In this document: one piece after another, positions 1 to 13,400 of the stretch
Position numbering within the stretch: the first letter of the stretch is position 1
Layout of the letters: every line of letters starts with the position of its first letter
Assembly (NCBI GenBank): GCA_947184155.2
Contig: CAMXCT020001081.1
Span: forward strand, 62,001 to 126,000
From: Cladocopium goreaui
Lineage: Eukaryota > Sar > Dinophyceae > Suessiales > Symbiodiniaceae
Reading direction: 5' to 3'
DNA: 64,000 bases
Translations under genes and position numbers: made by a program
Notes under the pieces: generated by a model
What the model was told of the DNA's origin: nothing
Database searches by the model: none
The model's input: only the letters and a program-made list of their open reading frames with translations

Positions 1-1434
1 GGCATGTCACTTGGCACTTCTGCTGCCAGCAATTTCCAGTTTATTTCCTCACTAGAGTAGGTGTTTTAGGGTGTAGTTACCCTACAAAAGGTCTGATTCT
101 AAAAAGAAAAACTAAGCACTTTTGACCGAGGCATTTTCTCACGTGCTTTTTGAGTACGTCAGAATTTTACGCTGCTTGATTTGGAATTCATCAATTTTTC
201 TTTACCCTACAGCCCAACCCTTGAGCTGAGCATCCAAGAATAGGACTCTTGATCCCTGCAACCCACATGCAAGCTAGGAGTGAATCCGAGAATGCTTCAC
301 ACATTTTGTGATGAAGATCACATGGCAGTCCTCAAAGGACCTGTGTTCCCAAACTAAAGGGATGAAAATAAGCTAGCCCCTGGATGAGGGTTGAGTTACG
401 TGGCTGAAAACTTATCGACCATTTTTTAGATGGGGTACCTGTTACCATGTCCCTGACTAGGATGGGCCAAGCGAGCTCCTACGAAAAAGAACATGGGACG
501 ACACAATGGAATCATGCGATTGGCCAGAGTGCGTATGAAAACCTTACGCTGGCGTTTGCCTGGCATCAAAAGGCGAAGGCAATAGAGAAAAAGGCGTTTG
601 GAAACCTGTTGCCCCAGTCTTAGAAGCTATCATGGGTAAACATTGCATTTACGGAAATGCTAAGTTAAACACTAACATTCGTGAGAGACTAAGTTAAACA
701 TCGACATTGGATTTCAAGGGTGTATATATATACATACATAGGAGATCGTTGATACCATATCACACAATGGGATAGTTCGGATAGTGGATGCTGGGGAGAA
801 TATCCCCTATAGTTGATGGCATAGATATCAAAAATATCTCACAGCATTATCACATAGTTGCTGGGAATAACAGAGTAACTATATCCCATAACATATGATA
901 TGTCACGGGATAGTGATATACCATGATATACCTGGATACGTTGCATCGCCGGTTTCCATGCCAAAAAGTTGGAGCATACAATAGTCATCGCAAAAAGATG
1001 GAACAACATCGGAAAAATAAGAAGTACCACTATATATAGTGATTTCTCATATGCCAATTTATGTTTTTTCATTCGACTTTTCTATTTTTGTGGTGCCAGA
1101 AAAAACACATTGGACCAACAGGGAGCAGCTGGCAGGTGGCCAAGGTGCTGGCAGAGGTGAAGGAAGTCGATAAGACCAGTACGGCTGACCTGTGGATCTC
1201 GTGATTGGAGGAATCTCAGGTGTCATTGGGTTCTCGAAACTTACTAAAACCACCAATCTAAAGGCTGGAAAAAATATGGGATTGGTGGTTTAGTATCAGT
1301 TTAGTAAGGTTAGTATACCAGAATCACCCAGTGTGAGATCTCGCTACATCCCGTTGGTGGGATGGTTTAGTGCGAAAAAAATCATCAGCTACAACCAGCC
1401 ATTCGGTTTGGTCAGGATAATAACCCAAAAACAG
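1..1434. other. Left edge: probable upstream intron/exon sequence of the kinesin gene
   Basis: No long reading frame stands out here. A stretch at 1136-1191 follows a cag acceptor, reads as a Lys/Glu-rich helix-like segment (VAKVLAEVKEVDKTSTADL) and ends before a gtggat donor, so it may be an upstream coiled-coil exon of the kinesin. Its phase does not join directly to the exon at 1435, so another exon may lie between them or the call may be wrong. A second open stretch at about 478-624 on the + strand has no clear splice sites. The region around 720-960 is rich in short gatata/atatcc motifs. The gene probably begins outside the window. Confidence 0.35.
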
Positions 1435-4400
1435 GCAGTGCACGTGGCAGGTATAGAAAGTGTGGAGACTGCAAAAGAGAAACTCGGTAATGCACTTCTG
1501 GCGGCAAAGGCGGGGGAACTGTTGAGCTCTGCTGGGGGCAATCCACCAGATGCCATGCCGTTGGAGGCATCCTCAGTGCCCTCCATGGCCCTCCGCGAAG
1601 CGGATGCCTTCCGAAGGAGGTGTGGGCGAGTTGTAACTCCCATAAAAATGATGGGGTTTACCCAACTAGACTTGGGAAAATGAGGAAAAAAATAGAGTTT
1701 CACCCAACTGAAATGCGGCCAGTATTTCATCGGATTTTCTTTGACATTCTTTGACATTTTTCTGTGCAAAAGGTCCTATAAAAGGTTATCTGGGATGAAC
1801 CCCCCCAAGAACTGCATTTTTGGCAGTTTCAACCAGCCCTGGGCGGTGAGGCTTCACAACATGGTGGAAGATCTGAAGGGATCCATCCGCGTCTTCTGCC
1901 GAGTGCGACCATTGAGCGGGTACCTCTGGCTGAACTTTCGAAGTGCGGCAAAAATTGGGTCTTGGTGATGGTGAACCGGTGATGGTTAGGGACATTTGTT
2001 ACTGAAGGATTGTGGTGTACCGAGGCTACAGGTTTTGGATGGTTCTGGACATATTTGTTGGTTTTCAATCTTTTGCTCCAACCCATTACAGGTCAACGAT
2101 AACCAGAAACAGGGGAAAATAGCTATGTTACCTTTATATGTGCCCAATTTACCTTCCCTGTACTTTGGAAGCCTATCAGAGGGTGAGCTCTTCCGACCGA
2201 CAGGAGAGAGAAGGATCTGAAGGACACAGATGCCAAGCCCTCAGTAGAACCGCTAGACATGGGCAGTTGAGCAGCAAAAACACATGAACCATGGAAGCAA
2301 TCGAATCTGCCAAATTTGGGCAAATCAGAAAAAAACAGAATGATGGTAGCGATAGTGGGGCAGTGGGGCGGCTCCTGAAAACTGCGGATACCCAGACTGG
2401 GTTAACTAAGATTCATTATGAAATGGTGCATTTCAGGGTCGCGATTTTGCGCCTATAAGTGCGTGTCATGTTTGGCATTCCCTGGAAACACAAGAAGCCT
2501 GTCACTTCACATTGTTCATCATTAGCTCTAGTTGTTCAATCGTGAATGTTCAGAGCTCAAGAAAAGATCAGAATGAGACAACATCCCGCAATCATTCCGT
2601 GTCCACTGGGTCAACATCTGAAGATGCCGTGTGTTGCTGCAGATCTCCCAGCAAGTTGACACCATGACGGTGACCGTGCAAAAGCCGAGCGGTGCCAAAC
2701 TGAGTGGATCTCGGTGCAGAGAGGGATGGCATAGATGATTCCACGCTGTGTAATTAAAGATATGTGCAAGCAATCCGGAAATGGTGATTTTTCTTAGATG
2801 AATTGGTGCTGACATGTGCTATGTCAGCTATGTTCATTCAAGCCATTCAAACCTGGGAAGATAATCCCGACTTCTGGGAGTTGAGATCAATCTGGATGAT
2901 GCTCAGTCGGAACCATCGCCAACGACGCGGAGCAGTTCAACTTCGATGCCGTTTTCAAACCCGGCACGCAGGCAAGGAGTCAATGAACCCCATATTATGG
3001 ACCCCACGTGAAAGAGTATCGGTTTCCCTCAATATCCTCTGAACTCTTCGTGCTTATCCCAACTCACAGATGACGTCCTTGAATTGAGGGATCATGAAGA
3101 AAATCCATCATTTCACCAGTACAGGGTGGCAAAATCTTCCAATCCCTGCTGGATGTGTTCCATTGCTGGATCCAGGCAGAAGTCTTTGATACCTGTCGTG
3201 ATCTGGTGCAATCTGCACTGGATGGATACAACGTGGGGCCCTCGGCGGATTCACTCAACCGGTGAACACAGTGAACACAGTCGTTTTGCCTTGGTGGACA
3301 ACACCAAAGCCATACCAAGCCACTCTCCACCGGAAGTTGCAGCAACACTATACTTCACCATTTCCATAGATCACATATGATCACATCATATTTTTCCTGG
3401 AGGTCACGATGTTTGCCTATGGCCAGACAGGTGCCGGAAAGCAGGGCACTCAGCGCGCTCGTAGAGCGCACGGCAATTCGTTGGGGTTCGGCTTTGGGGA
3501 CGGGACGGCCGTCGGTTCATCGCCAAGGACTTTCACCATGTATGGCCATCAGCTCAGCTGATTCCAACAGTCAATATCATGATGACTGTTATTCATTATG
3601 ATATCAGATATTTATCAGATATTCAACCAGGTATTCAAGATTCAAGAATATTCTTGAAATCTCAACTCATAGGACTCATAGAACATAAATAAACATCAAT
3701 AAACATCACAGAACGATCTAAATTATGCAAATGAGTCTTATTGCTTGGGTCAATTTCTATAAATCTCATGATGGTTGCCATGTTCAACGGTTGCTCCGCA
3801 ACCAGGTGGCCCTGGTGACATGAAGGGCACCGCCCCCCGAACCATAGATGAACTGTGAGCCTTGGAAGTTGCCTGACTTCGTTGTGACTGTCATGGGGAT
3901 AAGACATGTTATGATGTTATGATAAACCCATGGGGATAATAACATGTTATTACATGGGGAAAATAACTTTTTTAATGATGTTTGCTGGTATAAAATCGTA
4001 TAAACCAGCAAGTACACTTGCGAATTCTGGAGCTTTAAGTGCCTGTTAATTTCGTTGTATCCAGATTCCCAGCTGGATTTCCAGTATATGATCCCAAAAG
4101 AGCCCGACAATGTGACAGGTACAGGTTGATCAAGAAAGATGAGGATCGGGTGCAATTCACAGTCAAACCGGCACGTTTGAACCACTAGACATCTTGGATG
4201 TCTATGAGAATCTGACATCAATAGGATGACCTGCTTGACAGATCTTGACAGGTCATGGCGTCAATGATGGAGCTCTACAGAAATGAGTTGCTTGGCTTAA
4301 GGCCAAGTTGCGAGAACACAGGGCAAGGGGTTCATGCAAGGGTTTGAATGAAATTTGGTGTTACCGTTGTTTGGTTAGTTTGATAGATTTGGTGTTGTTT

Positions 4401-7400
4401 GATTATGAACTGGATGTGTTTGATTTGTTCTACTTTCACACAAATCAACGCAGACCGTCCGATAGTTGCTTTTAACCTTTGCATAGCATTCTGCGAACAT
4501 CTCAAGTTTCAAGTAGGTTGAAGGGCAGATTTGGATCTCTGAGATTGGAAGCAGCGGCGACCCTTAGGTTGGTCGATCTCTTGACGCAGAAGAACAGCGG
4601 TGGTGCGTCTCCGATACTTGGCCAAAGCTTGAGTGTCTTGATCATTGCATGAAACCAAGACCAGCAAGAAATCAGAATGTGACCAACAAAGTGAATCGTG
4701 ATGTGGGCTAATTATTCCGGTAGTTGCTCGTTTTTTGGATTGATTTTTTCTGATTTTGGGACATCCAATGAAATCCAAATTCAACCCAGCCATAGTGATC
4801 CAGAAGCGACCCTGAAAATAAGCCAAATGTGATGACATTTCAGGAAACGGAAGAGTCAGCGACCCGAAGCCCTATTCTCAGCGGTCTAGATCATGGACCT
4901 TTCGATGCGATATCCACGCGTGTCAGTGTTTTTTTCGATTCCTTCTTCATTTCTCATCGTTGCATGACTCACAAAAACTGATTTCAGTATTTGAGTTGGA
5001 CACCCAACTGGATTTGAGTTGGGTTACAGAATTGGCAAATTACTATACGTACCATAAAGGCCGTTGATTTGGGGGGTAATGGTTTCGTATTGATTTTCCC
5101 TTCAACCAATCCATTGCTGAGCGGTGCCGGCCCAGACCGCTGCTGTGGACCAAAAGCTCAATGTCCGCCTGGATAAGGAGCGCATGGGGAAGTGGTTCAG
5201 TCAGATTTGTGTAGAAAACCTACTGGAAAACTAACATAGCTATGGAAGTCGCCATTCTCAATCAAGCAAATCACCTATAAATGGACCATTTCCATTCCAT
5301 AGCTATGTTATTTTACTGGATGGTAACCATGAACCATCCCAATTGAACTTCATTATTGGGTGTATAACGTATAACCCTATTTTCGGATGAAAATTACCCC
5401 AGTCATGGTCGGTTATTGGGATGGATTGTTAGCCCAATGGCATAAACACCAGGGGAGTTGGGGATGTTTTTACCACATTCGGTTTGTCCAAACTTAGGTT
5501 ATGCACAACTCCAGTGGTCAATCATGGTTAATCAACACCAATCATATCCAATCATCATAATCCCAATAATCTTCCTCATTGCCCTAGTATGGGCCAAGAA
5601 TCCATGACGCACTGCACAGAACGGAGCCGTGCAAATCGAGCACTTGTACGAGGAGGAGTGCAAGACTGCGCAGGCGGGTATTTGCAGAACATATCCTGCA
5701 AAAGTGTGGGGAAATTGGCTGGATTCAGATGGATATGTTCATTGAAATCAATTGGTAAACATAGATTCCAATCAAGAAAGTTCAATAGTCCCATGTGCAT
5801 TGAGCTGTATTTGTTTCCATATGTGCAAAGGCGTTGGAATTTGGAGCCCCAACATGTGAAACTAGTTCACCATGATGCCATCAAGCATCCTGCCAAGGCC
5901 TTGTCCGATCTTCTCGAGTCCGCAGCTTAGAGTTGTGCAGAGAGGAAATATGAACCAAGGTACCGCTTTATTCCATATATGATATTAATTGATATTATGT
6001 AACAAGAAGTGAATCATTAAACTCATCAAAGGTGGTTCTTCTACATATGTTTACTATACATCAGTATGCAGAACTTGAGGACTTTATGGGTATCCCTGAG
6101 GCGTGGAAATCAGATGCGCACCGTCTGTCCGGCTCCTAGACCTGGCCGCCATGCGGAAAGGGCGGAAGCGTTGCGAAACTGTGAGGTGCCACCAAGATGA
6201 ACAGCGAGAGTTGGGGCCACAGAAACCAATGCAGATGTGGCTGAAATGCGAGGATTGGTTTGAGATATGGACAACACTAGAGAATTATAATATATATACT
6301 CAAAGTCGTGGGTGCCCCTTTTCCCACTCTCGATACAAAATGCCTTTGGAAATGTCTTACGTGAACAGGCTCCCCCTTTGTCGCCAGACAAATTGATGGG
6401 GAAAAATTTCAGGGCTCAAGGCATCTTTGCACCTGGCGACTTCCCGTCTTTATACATCTTGGACAATTGGGTAGAAGTCAGCCCTTTATTTTTATGGCTA
6501 TGCTGGAAGAGGTTCCACGGATTGGAAATCTGCAGCCCATGTGGCCGTCTCTCTTCCACAGCTCTACCTACGCTACCATCATCCGCAGCGCATGCTGACA
6601 TCTCAGCAGGTTCGCCCGCTGCTGCCAGTTGTAAGCCCGATCGTGGCATCGGATCCAATGATGAAGCTCTCCCAGAAGCGCTGCAAAAGCCCGATCGTCC
6701 CGTCAAAGGCAAAGGCAAAGACCCACGCCCAGCTTCATGAGATCGCTTTGACACTTCACCATCACTAAGACCCGACTGCGAGGTCAAACTTTGAGTTGTA
6801 GTGCTCATAGCACCCTGCAAGCCCGACTGTGCCGTCATTCTTTGTGATGTAGTGCTCATAGCACCATCCAAGCCCGACTGTGCCGTCATTCTTTGAGATG
6901 TAGTGCGAGCTGCACTGCCAGAGCCCGATTGTGTTCTCCTCCTCAAAGACGAAGAAGATCCGCTTCCATCCTGGTGCCCCAAGCCCGAGCGTGATGTCAA
7001 ACTCATGGATGTAGTGCGAACTGCACTGCTTGAGCCCGACTGTCGCACGCTCTTCCTGGATGTTGAAACGCCCTTCCCGCGCCTCTTTGAAGTCGATGGC
7101 TCTCCATCTTCATCATCAGACGTCATCAGCGCAGCTTCTTCACCAGAAGATTCGGCTTCGCTCACCATCGCGTCCAGTCTAAGACCTTCACCGCCCTCAG
7201 CCAACCGCAATCGTCGCAGGCAAAACTTCGATGCGCTATGAAGCAGCTGCCCAGCATAGATTGCGCCCATAGCCATAAGAACGGCTCCTGTCACCCAGAC
7301 CCAGGTGAAATCGCCATCAGCTTCTGGTTCTTCTTCATAGGCTTCAGCCGCAGAGAGCAACATGCCGCCTACCATCAGCGCCCGCATTGCAGCACCATGG

Positions 7401-10400
7401 TGTTCACCACCGGCAGTAGGTCTGTCTTCAGGAACAGATCGATTGTCTCTTCTTGTTCTTCGCAGACCAAGATCATCTACAAACTGCGTGAAAGCTTGGC
7501 CTTGAAGAGGTTTGGTGCATCCATCAGCAACTAGCTCGGTGCCCTTGAGATGCAAAAGTTTCCATCCTCCTCCAATCCTGTGATTTGACTCATCCAAGGA
7601 CTCCTTCAGCACACTGGCTCGGATTCTGAGGTGGCGTGTGCGCCAGGATGCCGTCGTGACACCATGAGCCAAATTGATTGCTGCAGCATTGTCACCATAG
7701 ATGACCTTTTCAAAATCCCACTGTTGCCAGATGACTGCCAAAAGCGCTTCTGTTGCCCTTCCAACCACCAAAGACTCGCAATATGCGATGAGCTCAGCCT
7801 CTGCAGTTGGGTGCGCCACAAAAGGTTGAACTCCACACTGCCATGCTATGGGAACTCCCGCATAGTACACCACCAAGCCTTGGATGCTTTTGTGGTCAGC
7901 GCCTGCAGCATAGGAGATATCTGAAAAAACTTCCAGCATCTTCTGATGCCGTCTTGCCTTCAGTTGGTCTCGCCGACCCCAATCACCTCCAGGAATCGCT
8001 TGTGGATAGTGCATTCCACCAGGATTTCCATGAAGATATTTGAGCAGGACATACCCAATCTCCACCGCTTTCTTGGGGTTCTTTGTTGTCAGCCTGCTCA
8101 TCGCTGAAACTCCAAAAACCAAATCGGGTCTGGTTCTGGTCGAGAGCCATAGGAGTGCTCCTGTCATCATCTGGGCTGTTCGCACATCGATTGGGTCGAT
8201 CTCCCCCACAAAGTGCTCATCCTCCTCCGTGACCTTGAAAGCAGGATACTGCAGTGATTCCTTGATGTCCCATCTTGTCATCAGTTCTTGTTCATACATA
8301 CCTTGGGACACATAGAATCCATCTCCAGCGGCACCCATGCTGATCTCAAAACCACAGTAGCGCAGAGGCTTGTCAGAAGCCCATTCCACCTCCGATAGTG
8401 CCCATGTGGTTTGGATCGCTTCCATGGCCAACTTCACCGTTTGTGGTTCCCCAGACACCAAAATGTCATCAACATACACTGACATCAAACCTGCCCAGTT
8501 CTCAGTGCCTGTCTCCTTGTTGACCTCCACCAGACGCCATAGGTTCTCATCCTTTGAGTGGACAAATCGCCCTTCGAGAACCACATCTCCAATCTTCCGG
8601 TGCCAGCGCAAAGTAGGCAACACCTCATCTCGATGGATGCCCCAGTCTCTTGGCGAGGACACCAGCCCATAAAGGGCTTTTTCAATGATCCACACATCTT
8701 CTGCGTCAGCCAAACCAAGGTGTTTGAAGATGGTCGGTACCTCCATTGCCGTGATCTTTGTTGTGTCACGCTTTGGAGCGTTCAAAAACGCTACCCTGAT
8801 GTCACTGCCTGCCAGGCACCATCCCCGCAAAGCCGCGGTTCTGATCAAGGCCCTGACTTGACATCCATCGGCACCTCCAGCGTATCGATCTCCTGTGCCA
8901 ACTTCCTGATAGTTGCCACATACAACAGCTCGAGATCTATATGCGCCGGTGTTGGCCTTTCGAGTGTGAACCATTTTGGCTGGGAGAAGCTCAATTGGGA
9001 GTTGCTTTTCTTGAGCAAGTTGTCGCAGCTGAGACTTCGTCATCTGCGTCACTGTCTGCTTCTGGTTCACCAGCTGCTCATATTCCGCTCTCACTGAAGG
9101 CTCCCAGCTTTTGATGTTCTCCCAAACTTCTTTGTTGGATACCGTTCTGGTCACCAAAAACTCATTTTCACCTGCCAGAACTTCCTTTTTTCCTCTGTTG
9201 ATCATGATCAGCTCCTCTTCAACCTCCGCTTTTTGCACCAGCATCTCTTTCAAGACTGGCATGCACCACGCCTGTTCATCAGCCGTGCCATCAATGTGGG
9301 CCATCTCATCCATCACCAACATGTGCAAGTTGTGTTGCACCTTTTGTAGGAAGCTTTCATATTCCTGTGAGGCTGTCAGGCATGAGCCACCGCACTGACT
9401 ATTAGGCGCCTCCTCCTCCTCCCCACCTCCAGATCCGTCAAGAGATGAGTCTGGTGATGGAATTGTTTCCAAGGTCCAGCTATCATCGCTGTCTCGTTCC
9501 CATGATGGTGCATTCACACGGCCAAGATGTTCAAAAGGATCATCCTCCCCCTCGATTGGTGCCCGCATCAATCGATGCAACATAGCAGGCTTTGTTTTGC
9601 CTCGCAGTCGTCTTGCTGGTTGAAGATCCATGCCAGCAGGGCGAGAAGCTTCATCTCTTTCAGGCAAGTAGATGGCATTGTCAGCCCCGATTGGTCGCGG
9701 AGCAGCACCGTCATGAGCTGGTTGTTCAGCATTTTGCCCAAGAACTGCTGCCTCCGTCGCCTCAAAGTCAGGGGTGATGACATCGGCCGTGAAGAAGTAC
9801 TTACCCGTGTCAATGGACTGCACAAAGTAGTTTGTTGATGTCAACGTGCTGCAGGCATCTGGTCCAAGCACCAAGACTGGCTGTCTGGTGTCGGCCCACT
9901 CTTCATGGTTGTCTTGCCACCACTTCCGAAGAGCGTATGCCTGAGTTCCAAACTTCAGCAAGTCACCAACAGGATAGCCACAGCCACGCAATTGAGCACG
10001 GAGACGACGTTCTCCAACATGCCTTGCTACAAGCGGCCACAGGTTGATGTTGAACTTGCCAGCAGATATCACCGTGCGGATTGCTCGCTTGGTGACTCCA
10101 AGTTCTGCTTCGCAGCGGCCGTTGGCTTTGTAGTCATCACCTGCCGTCTTTGTGAGGACAATGTCTCTATGCTGCGCCCACCTTCGCAAAGGAGCTGCAA
10201 GAAATTCTCTGGCTCTGTCTGAGTGCAGCCTCATCACTGGAAGGCCAAGCTGTCGCAGGCGACTGTAGATCTTGGCGACGGCGGGCAGAACATGTTGGGA
10301 GTGACGGCTTTCAATGGTCTCCACAAAAGTGATGTTCTTCACCGTCACATTCATGGATTCCTCCACAAGTTTCTGCCATGCCAACAAGCAGCCATGTGCC

Positions 10401-13400
10401 GTTTTCTCGGCCTTTTGGTCCTCATTTTCGCTCTGACCCTCCACCTCCACATTGCCATCTTCTTTCTCTTGCAGTAGATCTGGCTCATCTTCAGCTTCAT
10501 CATCCACTGAGAACTCATCCAAGCCAGGAAGTGGTTGATCTTGAGGTTCAACACCATCCGGAGAAGCGAGTGGCACACCATCTCTGGTGATGGGGAAGGT
10601 GTAGACCCCCACAAGCAGGTATTTGCACTGCTTCTGCTCCTGGTTGATGCCCGGCGTGAACTTGCCGCTCAGGTCCACTGACAAAGTGAACGCTTCAGGA
10701 TGTTGAACTCGCCGATGTGGGCGTGCCCGAGCCTGTGCTCTGACACATTGTTGGCAATCTCTACGGGAGGGCATGTGGTCGTGGAGGTAGTGCGTTTTCC
10801 ATGACTCGAGAGCTGCGGCGCCCAGGGTCCTGACCGCTGGTTGTTGTGGTTGATCAGGATGCCGGTCAAGCCACTGAACCCGCTGGCTCACGGCCAGTGA
10901 AATCGCATTTTTCAAACCAAGGGCCCATTGAGACCAAGTTCTTGAGACTTCACATCTTTGTTCCACTGTCATGGCCCTGAATTGAGCTCCAGCATCAGCT
11001 TCATTGCTAGGGGCTCCACGCACACCATCAAGATGCCGAACTTCTTGCACGTTCGTGGCCAGACAGGTGGGTTTTCTTTTTGGATGCCCCAACGGATGTT
11101 GGTCAAAATGGTACTGCACCAAGTTGTACTTCTCCGCCAAGGCCTTCCACTCAGCAGTGCGAAACACTGAAAAATATTCATGCTGTCGCACATCTTCTTC
11201 TGAGCGATACCGTTTTGGGTCCTCAGGCTGCTCCATGAAAAACTGTGTTGGAGGATCTGTCTATTCACGCATCTCCTCAGCGACCATGAGCAGGGACCAA
11301 AAACGAAACATCAAAACTGAGTCAGCGATCACCAGTTCGGCATCTGCAGGGCTCAAAGTTGGGAGGCCATATGGGTGTTCTTCTGTCCTCAGCACTCCAG
11401 GACCACCATCATTTTGATACCTCAGAGCTGTCACCGTTCTGCAAGGTGGACCACCCAAAATTGCCCTGACTCGCCCACTTGCACAAAGTGTGAGCAAATA
11501 GCCAAACACGTTTCGGTCATGAAGGTTGGCAGGCGTAGAGCATGTAGTATCAATGCAAAGCACCTCTGTGTTGGCATTGGCGCATCTTTGATCCCAGTAG
11601 TTGTGATCTGGGCCAGAGAACAAGTGGAGGATCACGTGCTTGGCTTGACGTAATCGTCGACGTTTGTGCCTGTTCCATGGCAAGTTGGACTCAAAGTTCT
11701 CTGTCTTGACCATTTCCAGATGCGGTGCTATTCTCATCATGACTTCATCAGGAAGATGCGGAAAAAGCTGCCGCAACTTGTAGGTCAAAGCCAGCTCCAG
11801 GTCCAAACGCTGTCGATCCACTTGGGTGTCATCAGCCAGCAGAGATCTCACCATCGCCAGCTTCCGTTGTTGATGCACTTGATACCACTCCAGCCACTCC
11901 AAAATTCTTTGGCCATCTGCAAGAGAAACCATAGGGCAGCCTTGAACAACTCGCACTTCAAATTCTCTGCCCTCGTCATCACGCAGCTGACATTGATCTC
12001 CAGACCACTGCAGTGTGAAGTCAAGTGCAGTGAGACCACCCATGGGGACAATTCTTGAAGTCGTTTGTGTTGGGTGTCCCAACAACACCTTGGTGCCCCT
12101 TTTCAGGCGAAGAGCCTCCGTCTCACCATTGGCAAGTTGCACCACCGTTCTTTCAGCATTGGTCCATTCATGTAGATCATGTGCAGGACGTAGGGCATGG
12201 GTGGCACCTGAATCAATCAGCACCCAATCATTCTCCGCCTGCTCCAATCCCGCCAGTTGCATGACGTTGATCTTGGGCTGAACTCGCAACGACTTCAAAA
12301 GTTGTGTTGCTTCATGCAAAAGTTCAGCTGTTTTCTCACCTTTGTTGCCACCATCGTTCACTCCCCCACGACCTCCATCCTTTTCATTGGTAGTGGAGCT
12401 TGTCACTTCAGGTGGAGCAATTGTGGCACCTGCCTCTGTAGCAGTTGATGTTGTCATTGCAGCATCATCCGTGGGAGTTTTGGCCATTTTGACCGCCGCC
12501 GCACCGGCTTTGCCACCAGTTGCAGTAGAGGTAGAACTTGATGCTGGAGAACCTCCAAAACCACGTCCTCCCCCTGAGCCTGCACCAGGCTCACCTGGCT
12601 TTTTGCCCATAGCCGGCTTCAGTTTGCAGTCATTCTTGCGATGCTCTTTGCTTCCACAGATGAAGCAACGCTCAGACTTGTCGTTGAGGCTGTCCCAGTC
12701 ATGTTGCCATTTGCAACTTTTTCCCGCCTTGCAGCCCTTGTCAGACATGAAGTAGCGGCATGGCTTGTCCACTGTTGGACTGGACTTCGGTTTGGCATCA
12801 CCAAGGCCCGGTCTTGCAGGAGATTTCACATCACCATCCAGTTGCTTCAGCTTGAGAGGCGTTGTTGATGAAGTCGAAGTAGAGGAAGTCTGAAGCAATG
12901 CTATCGTTTCAGCCTCTGCCAGCAAGCACTGTGAAAAAGCCCAGAGGTTCCGTTGAGTTGGTTGTTGATCCAGCTGGAGCTGCATCCTACTCTGGGATAA
13001 CCTGAAAGCTGCCTGTTGGTCCATGGCCGCGATCTTTTGCAAGGGATCATCTAAGGCCTGCAGCAACAGAATCCCATCTGGTAGTACTGCTTGAACCTCC
13101 TCAGCTCTGCCGAAGTGACGACGCCAGCTTCTGATAGCTGCAGCAACCTCTTGAATCGTTGACATCTTTGGCATACTGGTCAGTTGTTTCAAAAGGATCT
13201 GCTTTTCTCCAGCGCCCCCTGGTTGAAATCGCACCATGAGCTTGTAGAGGATTGCTGTCGAACTCAAAGCCCGATCTGTTACCAGCTCCTGTTGCTCTGC
13301 AGCTGGTATGGCCTTCAAAAGCATTTGAACCCCACGTTGCTCAGTGCGTTGAAATCGGCGTTCACTCAAGTCCTCAGGCAACCTTGGACAGATCTGGATC

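Noticed and set aside
5589-5930. A 113-codon + strand frame with a TAG at 5928, at first read as a nonsense mutation in the kinesin
   Set aside because: Correct phasing starts the exon at 5926 in another frame, giving LRVVQRGNMNQ joined to ATKMNSES with no stop.
6903-11170. Numerous + strand reading frames across the retrotransposon
   Set aside because: All oppose the minus-strand pol frame, which has full catalytic motifs.
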